Assembly (NCBI GenBank): GCA_946486375.1 | Contig: CAMLTW010000004.1 | Coordinates: 221,391-285,390, forward strand | Source of the DNA: an uncultured Rikenellaceae bacterium | Lineage (GTDB): Bacteria > Bacteroidota > Bacteroidia > Bacteroidales > Rikenellaceae | Reading direction: 5' to 3' | DNA: 64,000 bases | Part shown: piece by piece, positions 16,357-24,970 of the stretch | Layout of the letters: every line of letters begins with the position of its first letter | Position numbering within the stretch: the stretch's first letter is position 1 | Notes under the pieces: generated by a model | Seen by the model: the letters and a program-made list of their open reading frames with translations, nothing else | Told to the model about the DNA's origin: nothing | The model's database searches: none | Position numbers and translations under genes: made by a program

Positions 16357-19167
16357 TTAAAAATTGGTGCTCACCTGGAAAACGAAGGTGCGCGGCGCCG
16401 AAACGTCCATCGGCCGGACGCAGTATTCCTCGTTCAGCAGGTTGTTGATGCTCAACTGGAACTGCATGTTGTTGGTCACCTTCACCCCGGCGCGGACATC
16501 CATCACGAAATGTCCCTTATTGTTTTCCTTCCAGTAACCGTTTAGGTCGCCGAACAGCAGCCCGCGCACGTAATCCATCACTTCCGGCTTGGCCTTGGGC
16601 CGTTCGTCCACCATGAAATAATCCACCGCTTCGGTCTTGCTCTTCCACGAAAGGTTCGTGCCGAGGGTGAGCCGGCGCCACTGGAAGTCGATCACGCCCT
16701 TCACGGAGTGTTTCTGCCGATATTTCAGGTACCTGGAATTGTTGGACTTGACTTTCAGCTGCAACGGATCGGTGTAGGCGTCTTCGACGGCGTTCCGCTC
16801 CTTATAGTTCACGTCCTCCGGCTCCAGGTACACATACCCCAGATTATACGTGAAGCGGGTGTGCGGCGTCAGGGTGCAAATCCCGTTGATCGAGAAATCC
16901 ACGCCGTAGATGCGGGCCTTGTCCACGTTGTAGAACTGGGCGCCGATTCCCGGCATCTGCCCGGAAGTCACCATCGTGAACACGTCTCTCAGGTTATCCA
17001 CGTACTCGAAGGTGGACGTATTGAAAAGCCCGATGTTGAACTCGATCATGTTCTTGTATTCGGTGTAGAATCCGGCAATATCGAGGTAGCCGGAGAAAGG
17101 CCCGAAGCGGTATCCCTGCCGGAAGCCCAGCTCCGTATTGAACCCACTTTCCGCCTTGAGGTTGGCGTTCGGATAGGCGGCGATTCCCCCGATATTCTTA
17201 TAAATGTACTTTTCGGTGATGGAAGGATAGCGGTACCCCTGCCCGACCGAAGCCCGCAGATAGCTGTTTTTCCCCAACTGGTAATTCAGACCGCCCCGGA
17301 GCACCGGTTTCACCGGAATGCGGGTGCCGAACACCTTGGTTTCGGCTTCCCGGTAGTGGGAATCGACCCGATAATATTCGAACCGCGCCCCCAGCGAGAG
17401 GTTCAGCCGTCCGAAAAACTTGTCATCGTACTGAAAATAAAGGGCGGCGTTGTCGCTGCGGTGGTCGCCGGTCATTTCCGTATCGGCGGTCACGTGCTCG
17501 TAGGTCAGCCCCGTGGTGATCTGCGCCCGTCCGAAATCCTTGTTGAACTGATAATCCACGTAGTAGGAAGCCGAACGGTCGGGCGTGATGAGCTGCTTCG
17601 GTTTCGTCTTATCCGTATCGAGCACCCAGTTTATCAGGTCGCCGCCGTTCAGAGCGGGAAGCGGCGACCGCGCCGAAATCCAGGAAATCAGATCGACGTA
17701 ATCGGCCGGCTTCGCGTTCGGGAAGAAATGGTTCCCCACGTTGCCGATGGCTCCCATCAGCCCGGTCACGTCTCCGGTGTTCAGCGCCTCGGTGATGTGA
17801 GGCAGGAAGGTGGGAACGAGCTGCAGCGGATTGTTCACGATATCGAGCAGTTCCGGAAGCGAATTGGCATAGTCGAATCCCATGTTGCCCGCGATGTCGA
17901 ACAACGACTTGTCGGTCGAACGCGTCACGATGTTGTCCGACGTGAAGTAAAGCCGGCTTTTCAGGCGGTGGGTCGTGTGGTTATCGGCATTGTAATAAGT
18001 CAGGAAAGGGTCCACGTACAGCTCGTTTCCCTGCCGGGACATGTTGGTCAGCGGCGACTGCTCGTAGGCTTCTTCCGGAGAACGCCACAGGAAGGCATCC
18101 CCGGCCTCGTCCGACATGAAGTTGACATTCAGGCCGTAGTGCAATCCGTCCACGGTCGGATCGTGATGGGTGAAACTTCCCCCTACCCGGACGCGCTTGT
18201 TGAAAGCGCCCTGTTTGTAACCTTCGTCCGTAAAAAGGTTGAGGCTCCCCGCCACGTCCCAGTTACCGATCCGGCGCGTGTGGGAAAAGTCCAGCCCGTT
18301 GTACATCGGGTTCCGGACGCCGTAGAACAGCGTTTTCCGCAGCAGCGGGTCCACCTCGTATTTTCCTTCCTTCCAGAAATCCCGGCTCCACCAGATGTAA
18401 TCCTTGTTTTCGGGGTTTCCGTAAATTCCCATGTAGGCATTCACGTGAGTTACCGGATCCGGCCCCGGACGGGACGTCCGCACGTTGATCAGCCCGTTCA
18501 GCGCCGAAGAGCCGTACAACACGGAAGAGGCTCCCTTGATGACTTCGACCTGTTCGATGTTTTCCATCGGAATGGCGTTCCAGTTGATTTCGCCGCCCGC
18601 CGGGGAAAGGATCGACATCCCGTCCACCAGGATCAGGCTGCGGCTCCCCACACCGTACGTCCAGCCGCTGCCGCCCCGGATGGACGGCTGTTTGTCCACG
18701 ATGTCCACTCCCGGCAGCGTGGTCAGCGTCGCCCGGATGTCCGAAGGATTCTGCTTGGCGATGTCCTCCGACTGGAGCACGTCCATGGAAACGGTCACGT
18801 CGCTCAGTTTCTGTTCGAAACGTCCCACGCTCACCACGACCGCATCCAGCAGGTCGGCCGAAGGCTTCATGTACACGTCCTGCTTGAGGTTTTCCCGTCG
18901 TTCCACCACCAGCGGCAGCGTCCGGGTTTCGTACCCCAGGAAACTATAGGTTAGGATGATTCCCCCTTCCGGAACCGGAAGTTCGTAGTATCCTTCCGCA
19001 TTGGAAACCGTTCCTTTCTGGCTTCCCTTGTCGGTGTAATAGATGCTCACTCCCTGCATGGGGGCATTGTCGTTCCCCGCATCGTATATGTATCCCGTCA
19101 CCTTCTGCCCGAATCCGATCTGAACCAGCAACAGCAGCAAGGCGGTTATCCACAAATTCTTCTTCAT
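16357..19167 (-). CDS. TonB-dependent outer-membrane receptor with carboxypeptidase-like N-domain
   Basis: 936 residues from the ATG at 19167, which directly precedes the signal peptide (KKNLWITALLLLLVQIGFGQ); an in-frame ATG 12 codons upstream adds only a polar tail. A CarboxypepD_reg-like domain (about 25-100) leads to a plug (about 115-230, with LILVDGMSILSP and GASSVLYGSSALNGLINV) and a beta-barrel ending QVSTNF. It lacks SusC features and has no SusD partner, so the cargo is more likely a metal chelate, vitamin or other small molecule. It lies 52 bases downstream of a lipoprotein gene, probably in the same operon. Confidence 0.92.
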   Translation of the reverse strand: MKKNLWITALLLLLVQIGFGQKVTGYIYDAGNDNAPMQGVSIYYTDKGSQKGTVSNAEGYYELPVPEGGIILTYSFLGYETRTLPLVVERRENLKQDVYMKPSADLLDAVVVSVGRFEQKLSDVTVSMDVLQSEDIAKQNPSDIRATLTTLPGVDIVDKQPSIRGGSGWTYGVGSRSLILVDGMSILSPAGGEINWNAIPMENIEQVEVIKGASSVLYGSSALNGLINVRTSRPGPDPVTHVNAYMGIYGNPENKDYIWWSRDFWKEGKYEVDPLLRKTLFYGVRNPMYNGLDFSHTRRIGNWDVAGSLNLFTDEGYKQGAFNKRVRVGGSFTHHDPTVDGLHYGLNVNFMSDEAGDAFLWRSPEEAYEQSPLTNMSRQGNELYVDPFLTYYNADNHTTHRLKSRLYFTSDNIVTRSTDKSLFDIAGNMGFDYANSLPELLDIVNNPLQLVPTFLPHITEALNTGDVTGLMGAIGNVGNHFFPNAKPADYVDLISWISARSPLPALNGGDLINWVLDTDKTKPKQLITPDRSASYYVDYQFNKDFGRAQITTGLTYEHVTADTEMTGDHRSDNAALYFQYDDKFFGRLNLSLGARFEYYRVDSHYREAETKVFGTRIPVKPVLRGGLNYQLGKNSYLRASVGQGYRYPSITEKYIYKNIGGIAAYPNANLKAESGFNTELGFRQGYRFGPFSGYLDIAGFYTEYKNMIEFNIGLFNTSTFEYVDNLRDVFTMVTSGQMPGIGAQFYNVDKARIYGVDFSINGICTLTPHTRFTYNLGYVYLEPEDVNYKERNAVEDAYTDPLQLKVKSNNSRYLKYRQKHSVKGVIDFQWRRLTLGTNLSWKSKTEAVDYFMVDERPKAKPEVMDYVRGLLFGDLNGYWKENNKGHFVMDVRAGVKVTNNMQFQLSINNLLNEEYCVRPMDVSAPRTFVFQVSTNF

Positions 19168-19219
19168 TTTTCTCGATTGTTTTTCGCTCTCCGGTTTATG
19201 CATGTTCTCTTACGGCGAA

Positions 19220-20410
19220 TCAGTTGGCCGGCGCCGTTCCGGGTACCAGGTTCAATCCGATTTCGAATTCCTCCGTGATCGGCACGTATCTAGCCAGTTT
19301 TTCGATCATCCCGCCCAGCAGCACTCCCAGCGTGGGATCGGTGATCGCATCCTTCAACAGCGGCAGGAGTTTCAACAGCGGCAGCATCTGATCGGTGCCG
19401 AGATAAATGGTGACGGAATGATCCGCATCGTTATTCTCCCGAATCGTAAAGGGAATCCCGTCTTTCGACAGCCACCGGTCTGCCAGGTTGATCGCCGCCA
19501 GGATGTCTTCGAGGTTCACGCTCGTCGCCTTGGTCTGGTCGGCCTTGATCTGCTGGAAAATCATATCCAGACGCGGAACCACGTACAACTTTCCGTCACG
19601 AACATAAAAATGGCAAAGATTGGCCGAAGGCGAGGTCTGGTAGGTCGGCCCCGTTTCCGAGGTCAGCGCGTCGGAAGAATAGTGAGCCTGCAGGATACCG
19701 GCATTCCGGAACCTCACCTTTTGCAGAAACATCGGCAACAACTGATTCGCCAGCATGGGAACCAGATTCATGATGTCTCCCGGATTTTCGGCTTCCTCCT
19801 CGGTAACGACGAAATCTTCCATTTCGCCGGTTTCGGGATTGGGAACCCGATAGGTTCCCGGCGTTACCTTCCACCGCATATGAAGACACCCCGTAAAATC
19901 GGGCTGTAAGGGCTTCATATCCCACCAGTCGGTGCCCTCAGCGTTTTTATTGAAAATATTGTCCGGAAAAACGACCGAACCGAGGGACACGCTCAACGTT
20001 CCTTCCTGCACATAGTTGGTATATCCCATGGAAAATTTCGTTCCTCCGGGCGTGGTGACGTTCCGACGCCGTTCGATGTCGTACCGCCCCTGATTCTTAT
20101 TATAGGTCAGAGCCAGATCGGAGATCGTCACTTCATCCTCGCCGGGAAACACCTTTTTCAGCACCAGCGTTCCCGTTTTCAGGTCTTCCGTTCGGAGTTC
20201 CGCCTCGCAACCCGTCAGACTCCACGAATGGTAATCCAACTGCAACGATTTTTCAGGATAGGTGAAAGACTTGTTCGAGTAAATCCCGCTCAACTTTTGG
20301 GCCGGCGTAAGCTCCGGAGCGGGGGCCGGCTTGTCGCTGTCGTCGCAGGAGGCCAGCAAGCCCGCCGTCAGCAACAGACACGCTGTCCGGGTCAGTAAAG
20401 TTCTTTTCAT
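19220..20410 (-). CDS. Lipoprotein of unknown function, possibly DUF4925
   Basis: 396 residues with a clear lipobox (LLTAGLLASC, Cys22) followed by an acidic, proline-rich linker. The body looks like beta-rich repeats with a helical C-terminal third (MIFQQIKADQ onward). It resembles the Bacteroidetes DUF4925 lipoproteins from memory, but I cannot confirm this. It is the first gene of an operon with the TonB receptor downstream, so a role as surface binding partner of that receptor is inferred. Confidence 0.7.
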   Translation of the reverse strand: MKRTLLTRTACLLLTAGLLASCDDSDKPAPAPELTPAQKLSGIYSNKSFTYPEKSLQLDYHSWSLTGCEAELRTEDLKTGTLVLKKVFPGEDEVTISDLALTYNKNQGRYDIERRRNVTTPGGTKFSMGYTNYVQEGTLSVSLGSVVFPDNIFNKNAEGTDWWDMKPLQPDFTGCLHMRWKVTPGTYRVPNPETGEMEDFVVTEEEAENPGDIMNLVPMLANQLLPMFLQKVRFRNAGILQAHYSSDALTSETGPTYQTSPSANLCHFYVRDGKLYVVPRLDMIFQQIKADQTKATSVNLEDILAAINLADRWLSKDGIPFTIRENNDADHSVTIYLGTDQMLPLLKLLPLLKDAITDPTLGVLLGGMIEKLARYVPITEEFEIGLNLVPGTAPAN

Positions 20411-20536
20411 CGTTTTTTCCTTTCTCGTTAAAAATTTTCCGCGAAGTACCGGATTATTCCTTCCTCAAACAAGCCCCATATTAAATATTAAATGGTCATT
20501 TTCTCAGATTAATTAAAAAACAGGCGTATTTTTCAG

Positions 20537-20544
20537 TATCTTTG
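20537..20544 (+). promoter_or_regulatory. Promoter -7 box upstream of the AraC gene
   Basis: TATCTTTG is a perfect TAnnTTTG match about 150 bases before the AraC start. No -33 box was found. It would give a leader of about 145 bases. Confidence 0.5.
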
Positions 20545-20695
20545 CAGTCCAGAATAAAAAAATCCGAAATCCGGCGCCTGCCTCCGACGCAAAAGAAAAA
20601 AGGCGTCGCAGGCCTTTCCGGACACGGATGCCTTCCGATCGTTCCGGAAACCGATACGGATTTTATGGATTCGTACTTTACAAAACAGACCCTTC

Positions 20696-21532
20696 ATGGA
20701 AAAGAAAGTACCCGATGTGGACATGCCGGTGGATTTCCTGGCCGAGACCGGCATCACGGAAGAAATCCTGAGCCTTTACAAATACCCCTGCCGCCTGAAA
20801 GCGGCCGTTTTCGCCTTCTGCGTACAGGGCCAAATCCGGGCTTCGGTCAACCTGACCGAATACCGCATCCGGGGAAATTCCCTCATCTGCCTGCCGCCGG
20901 GCAGCATCATTCAGTTCCACGAAGCGAGCAAAGACCTGCGCATCTACATGATGGGATTCGCGTCCCGGCTGGTGAGCAGCGTCAACCTGATCAAATCCGC
21001 GCTGGACTATTTTCCGGTGCTCATCGAAAACCCGGTGCTTCCGCTGAAGGAGGAAATCGCGGACATTCAGAAAGATTATTTCCAACTGCTGTACAAGGCT
21101 TTCGTCGGGAACCGGCTGGGCGATCCCGAACTGATCCAGTGTATTTTGCTGACCGTGCTCAAAGGCGTCGGAAACATGTACCGGGAACAATCCAAAAGCG
21201 AACGCATGCTGAGCCGGGGCGAAGACATCACCCGGCAGCTGATGCGTCTGATCATGAAACACTACACGCGGGAACGGCGGGTGTCCTTCTATGCGGATCT
21301 GCTGAATCTCTCGCCCCAGCACCTGTGCGTCACCGTCAAGCAGCACACGGGTAAAACCGTCACCGACCTGATAGCCGACGTGGTCGTCATGGACGCCAAA
21401 GCCCAGCTCAAATCGAGCAACCTGACCATCCAGGAAATCTCCTATTCCCTCCATTTTCCCAACGTTTCCTTTTTCGGGAAATATTTCAAACGGCACGTGG
21501 GCATGACGCCCCAGCAGTACCGGAACAGTTGA
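20696..21532 (+). CDS. AraC-family transcriptional regulator
   Basis: 278 residues: an N-terminal cupin-like sensor region (about 25-110) and two C-terminal helix-turn-helix motifs (about 175-278) ending in the family signature PNVSFFGKYFKRHVGMTPQQYR. This layout is typical of Bacteroidetes AraC regulators next to surface-structure or transport genes. The final 56 coding bases and 32 bases beyond the stop are repeated 1.9 kb downstream (23370-23457), bracketing the fimbrillin gene. It is a candidate regulator of that gene or of the divergent lipoprotein-receptor operon. The sensed ligand is unknown. Confidence 0.92.
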   Translation: MEKKVPDVDMPVDFLAETGITEEILSLYKYPCRLKAAVFAFCVQGQIRASVNLTEYRIRGNSLICLPPGSIIQFHEASKDLRIYMMGFASRLVSSVNLIKSALDYFPVLIENPVLPLKEEIADIQKDYFQLLYKAFVGNRLGDPELIQCILLTVLKGVGNMYREQSKSERMLSRGEDITRQLMRLIMKHYTRERRVSFYADLLNLSPQHLCVTVKQHTGKTVTDLIADVVVMDAKAQLKSSNLTIQEISYSLHFPNVSFFGKYFKRHVGMTPQQYRNS

Positions 21533-21564
21533 AAAGCCGCGTCCGCCGGAGTTTCCGTTCCGGG
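21477..21564 (+). repeat. 88-bp direct repeat, copy 1 (AraC 3' end)
   Basis: The sequence matches 23370-23457 at 86 of 88 positions. It covers the last 18 AraC codons, the stop codon and 32 bases after it. The two differences are a silent T/C change and TGA versus TAA at the stop. Confidence 0.97.
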
Positions 21565-21659
21565 GCACGGTTTCGGGCCCGGAAGATCGAAAGCACAGCC
21601 GCCTGCGCAAAACGGAGGAACAATCGAAATAAATCCATAACTTTATAAACCCAAAACAA

Positions 21660-22110
21660 CCGTTATGGAAGACCGTAAACCGGAAGCCGCCGTTACGGGG
21701 CTCGTCGTCCGCTTCGCTCCGGCCGCCGTCGGAGACGCCGGGGCTCATCGTCCCGGCACTCCTTACGATAATCTTTTCCGACCTGTGGCAACCGTTGCCT
21801 TCATCGCAGGGTTCATGGCGGTGATCGTTCCGGACCATATCCTCACCTGCAAGTCGAATCCTCCGGAACGAAAGCGCCGACTTCGTCTTTATCCCGCAAC
21901 AGCCCGGAGCCACGGCGGGAAAACTCTCGGTACAACTCGACAAAACCGCCGAAGCGGGATACATCGAGGTCAGGAAGACCTTCCACGGCAAGATGCCCTG
22001 CACCCCGTGCCGCATCACCGCCCCCGTGCGCGACACCTTCACACGATACGTGGAGGCGTTGCAAAGCAAAGCCACACACGCAACAATCGAAACGAAATGG
22101 ATTGACAATT
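21660..22110 (+). pseudogene. Possible decayed gene before the fimbrillin gene
   Basis: Two frames look partly protein-like. From 21855 one frame reads ADFVFIPQQPGATAGKLS and later PCTPCRITAPVRDTF to a TGA at about 22126, but a TGA at 21822 cuts it off upstream. From 21665 another frame gives a start and a hydrophobic stretch (VATVAFIAGFMAVIV) before becoming arginine-rich. A frameshifted remnant would explain both. I do not recognise the family, and plain non-coding DNA is the alternative. Confidence 0.3.
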
Positions 22111-22123
22111 TAATTTTACCATT

Positions 22124-23230
22124 ATGAAACTAAGAAACCGTTTTTTCGCAGGCTTGGCATTATGCGCATTCGCAGCTTGTTCCAACGACGATGAACCCGG
22201 AGGTCCGGAAAACGGCCAGGCGGCTTCGCTGTCGATCGAGATCGTCACTCCTTCGACAAAAGCTACCGATAACGGGACGGAGGCAGAAAGCAAACTGTCG
22301 TCGATCCGCGTGGTATTGTTTACCGAAGCCGGTCAGTTTGTCGCTCAGAAAGATGCTGAGGTAACGGCAGGTCTGGCCGACAAAACGATTTATTTCGACC
22401 GCAGCAAGGGGTTGAAAGCCGGTACGAGCTATCAGGTAATCGCATTGGCCAACGTGCCCGCTGCTGAATTACCGACTACGCAAACACCCGGTGCATACGA
22501 CGCGCTTGTTTCCGACTTGGCTACCGCTACTGCCGATAACCGCTTCATTATGTCGGGTAAAGTGTCGAGCGGTGCTTTGCAAGCCGTAACGCAAGACAAT
22601 TCTGAAACCACGCCGAACAAGGTAACGGTTCCGGTGGCCCGTATCGCTTCGAAAGTGATTCTAAAGAGCCTGACGGTCGATTTCTCAGCCGAAGCATTGG
22701 CTGCAGGCGCCGATTCGTATACGGTAAAAGAAGTTTACCTGATCAACGGAAAGAAAGAATCGAAGATTTACGGCGGCGACCATATATCCAGCGTATACAG
22801 TGCGTCGGCTGCTTTCATGCAGGGCAAAAGTTTCACGGAGCCGTTGTTTGCAGGTCATGACAAAGATGCCGAAGTACTTAGCGGTTTCTACAAGGCTTTG
22901 ACCACCAACAACACGATTGCCAATGCCGCCAGCTCGAACGACCTGTTTACGAGTTACTTGCTGGCCAACGAAAGCACGGCTAACGCTACTTACCTGATCA
23001 TTAACGGAACGGTGAATTTTACGGCTGCCAGCGGAACGCCTGCAAAAGACGTATTCTACGCAGTGCTGCTGAAAGGCGACGATACGGCAACTGCCGCAGG
23101 CCGGGTGTTGCGCAACACGGTTTACGAAATCGATGCGACCATCTCCGGCATTAAGGGCGGTCGGGACGAAGCCGGTTTCAGGGTGAGCATTTCAGTCGAT
23201 CCGTGGACGGTAGCAACCCTTCCGGTCTGA
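22124..23230 (+). CDS. Fimbrillin-like (FimA/Mfa1-type) lipoprotein
   Basis: 368 residues with lipobox LALCAFAACS (Cys19 region) and two transthyretin-like beta-sandwich halves as in Bacteroidetes type V fimbrillins. Typical pieces are STKATDNGTEAESKLSSIRV, the central KVTVPVARIASKVILKSL and the C-terminal strand region NTVYEIDATISG ending SVDPWTVATLPV. The predicted role is a polymerising or tip pilin on the cell surface. No anchor (Mfa2/FimB) or other pilus gene is adjacent. Its codon choice is less GC-rich than its neighbours, and it sits between direct repeats, so acquisition is likely. Confidence 0.8.
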   Translation: MKLRNRFFAGLALCAFAACSNDDEPGGPENGQAASLSIEIVTPSTKATDNGTEAESKLSSIRVVLFTEAGQFVAQKDAEVTAGLADKTIYFDRSKGLKAGTSYQVIALANVPAAELPTTQTPGAYDALVSDLATATADNRFIMSGKVSSGALQAVTQDNSETTPNKVTVPVARIASKVILKSLTVDFSAEALAAGADSYTVKEVYLINGKKESKIYGGDHISSVYSASAAFMQGKSFTEPLFAGHDKDAEVLSGFYKALTTNNTIANAASSNDLFTSYLLANESTANATYLIINGTVNFTAASGTPAKDVFYAVLLKGDDTATAAGRVLRNTVYEIDATISGIKGGRDEAGFRVSISVDPWTVATLPV

Positions 23231-23262
23231 ATGGATTTGTTCCGAACGGATAAACATAAAAA

Positions 23263-23289
23263 GGTTGCCGGTTGCGGCAGCCTCTTTTT
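23263..23289 (+). terminator. Terminator of the fimbrillin gene
   Basis: An 8-bp stem (GGTTGCCG with CGGCAGCC, one wobble) with loop GTTG is followed by TCTTTTT. Confidence 0.8.
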
Positions 23290-23369
23290 AAAGAGGCGGG
23301 CTTCGAAAAGTGCTGAAAGACGGTACACGAAGCGTCGCGATACCATGAGATCGCCCCCGAGCGGATCAA

Positions 23370-23457
23370 GGAAATACTTCAAACGGCACGTGGGCATGAC
23401 GCCCCAGCAGTACCGGAACAGTTAAAAAGCCGCGTCCGCCGGAGTTTCCGTTCCGGG
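23370..23457 (+). pseudogene. Second copy of the AraC 3' end (direct repeat copy 2)
   Basis: The segment encodes KYFKRHVGMTPQQYRNS and a TAA stop, then repeats the 32 bases that follow AraC at 21533. No start, helix-turn-helix or other AraC sequence precedes it. It is a 3' tail only, 86/88 identical to 21477-21564, and marks the right edge of the fimbrillin segment. Confidence 0.93.
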
Positions 23458-23627
23458 CCGGGTCGCCGCCGATCCGCCTTTTTTCCGCTCCGGAACGGGT
23501 CGGAAAAGGACGCGGAAAAAGATGCATTTTCCCATCTTAAGCCAAACATAGTGGAAAGTCAAGGGCTGACTTTTAGAAATTTGGCCTTACATTTGCCCCG
23601 CAACAGCCCGAAAAAGGAGAAGCGGCC

Positions 23628-23657
23628 TTTGCGTGTGGACTAATTTTGCTATCTTTG
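23628..23657 (+). promoter_or_regulatory. Strong promoter for the structured RNA
   Basis: TTTG (23628-23631), 18 bases and a perfect TATCTTTG (23650-23657). The expected start is near 23664. Confidence 0.75.
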
Positions 23658-23663
23658 TATCGC

Positions 23664-23860
23664 TCCTCGGAGCGTACATACTGTAAACACGGAAAGTGTT
23701 AGCTTTATTCTCGGAGTGAAATCTGGTAAATTTCTTGGCAAGAGAATAAGCGACCTTCTCCTCGTCATCGTGTACATGATGGCGTGGGCTGTTGCTTATT
23801 TTTTGCCAGGGCTTACCAGAGCCTCACTCCAGAATAAGTTGCCGGTCCACGCTTTCTTTA
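23664..23860 (+). ncRNA. Large rod-shaped structured RNA (6S-like candidate or leader RNA)
   Basis: Six nested helices form a rod: 23703-23711/23831-23838, 23713-23718/23825-23830, 23722-23729/23813-23820, 23736-23741/23803-23808, 23745-23751/23794-23800 and an apical 23763-23769/23778-23784. Internal loops are small except near the tip (11 and 9 bases). Two small hairpins precede the rod. A good promoter lies just upstream, and no reading frame spans it. The length near 195 and the rod with an off-centre bubble resemble 6S RNA, but I cannot confirm the family. No clear terminator follows, so it could instead be the leader of the beta-barrel gene at 23910. Confidence 0.65.
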
Positions 23861-23909
23861 TCTAAAAAAACCGCTTCCTGCGGACCGGAGAGGCGCAAAC
23901 CTAAACGCA

Positions 23910-24593
23910 ATGAAAAAAACATGGCTCACCCTGGCGGGTGTGTTCGCCGTCGTCTTCGCAGCTTCGGCACAGGATTTTCCTAAAAACATTTTCGGCATCC
24001 GCGCCGGGCTGAACGTGGCGAACGTTTCGATCAAAGACCAAAGCACGGATTCGCGAACCTCCTTCCACGTCGGCGTGTCGGATCAGATCCTGCTGACCCG
24101 TTCGGTTCCCTTCTACCTCGAAACGGGGCTTTACCTGTCGGAAAAAGGCGCCAAGCAGAAAGAAACCGTGGAAGGGTACACCGTCACCGCAAAAATGAAC
24201 CCGCTTTACCTGGAAATCCCGGCCCTGCTGAGCTATCACATTCAGCTCGGAGGCGGGAAAGCCACCATCCAGCCCTCGTTCGGGTTGTACTATGGGCTGG
24301 GGCTCGGAGGCAAATTCAAGTATGAGGAAACCTACGACGGCGAAACCAGCAAGGAATCGTACCATCTTTTCAAAAAAGAAACCGTGGACTACGGAGACGG
24401 TGAGACGGAAGAAATCCCGCAGACGTTGAAACGTTCCGACTTCGGGCTTCGTTTCGGGGTGGGACTGACCTACCGGAAAGTCTATCTGGGCGTGGGCTAC
24501 GACTTGGGGCTCTCTAACATCGCCAAGGACCAGGATCAGTACGCCGAGTTCAAAAACAAATGCTTCACCCTTTCAGTGGGGTATAATTTCTAA
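23910..24593 (+). CDS. Outer-membrane beta-barrel protein (porin family)
   Basis: 227 residues with a signal peptide (cleavage near FAASAQ) and alternating beta strands typical of an 8-strand OmpW/PorT-like barrel: GIRAGLNVANVS at the start, YLETGLYLSEKG, IPALLSYHI, and the aromatic C-terminus LSVGYNF. Charged loops (YDGETSKESY) would face outward. Function is unknown; such proteins are abundant in Bacteroidetes. The structured RNA at 23664-23860 lies directly upstream and may be part of its transcript. Confidence 0.85.
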   Translation: MKKTWLTLAGVFAVVFAASAQDFPKNIFGIRAGLNVANVSIKDQSTDSRTSFHVGVSDQILLTRSVPFYLETGLYLSEKGAKQKETVEGYTVTAKMNPLYLEIPALLSYHIQLGGGKATIQPSFGLYYGLGLGGKFKYEETYDGETSKESYHLFKKETVDYGDGETEEIPQTLKRSDFGLRFGVGLTYRKVYLGVGYDLGLSNIAKDQDQYAEFKNKCFTLSVGYNF

Positions 24594-24915
24594 ACGGTGC
24601 CGACCCCGTTTTTCTAAAACGAGGTTCGACCGTATATTCCCGACAGGCCGGAGAAAAGTCGATGCTTTTCCCCGGCCTGTTGCTGGTATCCGCCTTCTGC
24701 CAACCCATCTCCCGCCCTTCCCCGGAACCGGCATCTGCACCCCGATCCCTGTTCGCCATCCCGGTCGCCCGCCCTGCAACGGACAGCGTTTTCGGTTCGA
24801 GCCCCTTTTCCGGGCGGCACCGGGATGCACAGGCGAAAGACCGGAAACGGCTTCCCCTACCCGCTCCCGCCGCATGTTTCCGGGCCTGCTTCAAAAATGC
24901 AAGCCCCCTTTACGC
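24594..24915. other. Gene-free stretch after the beta-barrel gene
   Basis: An imperfect hairpin around 24600-24628 (CGTTTT with AAAACG core) may be a weak terminator. I see no other feature in the GC-rich remainder up to the promoter of the next gene. Confidence 0.4.
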
Positions 24916-24939
24916 TTTGCGGAAAAATGCTTAATTTTA
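24916..24939 (+). promoter_or_regulatory. Candidate promoter with 12-base spacer
   Basis: TTTG (24916-24919), CGGAAAAATGCT, TAATTTTA (24932-24939). This is nearly identical in sequence and spacing to 2391-2414. Confidence 0.4.
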
Positions 24940-24970
24940 TCCGGAAGCCCGAACGTTTTTTCCTCATGCT

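Noticed and set aside
20678..22108. A long open frame on the minus strand opposite the AraC gene
   Set aside because: Its translation is antisense to a clear AraC regulator and has no signal peptide or motif; high GC keeps antisense frames open by chance.
21565..23369. The fimbrillin segment as a transposon or integrative element
   Set aside because: No transposase, integrase or terminal inverted repeats are visible; only direct repeats of the AraC tail are present.
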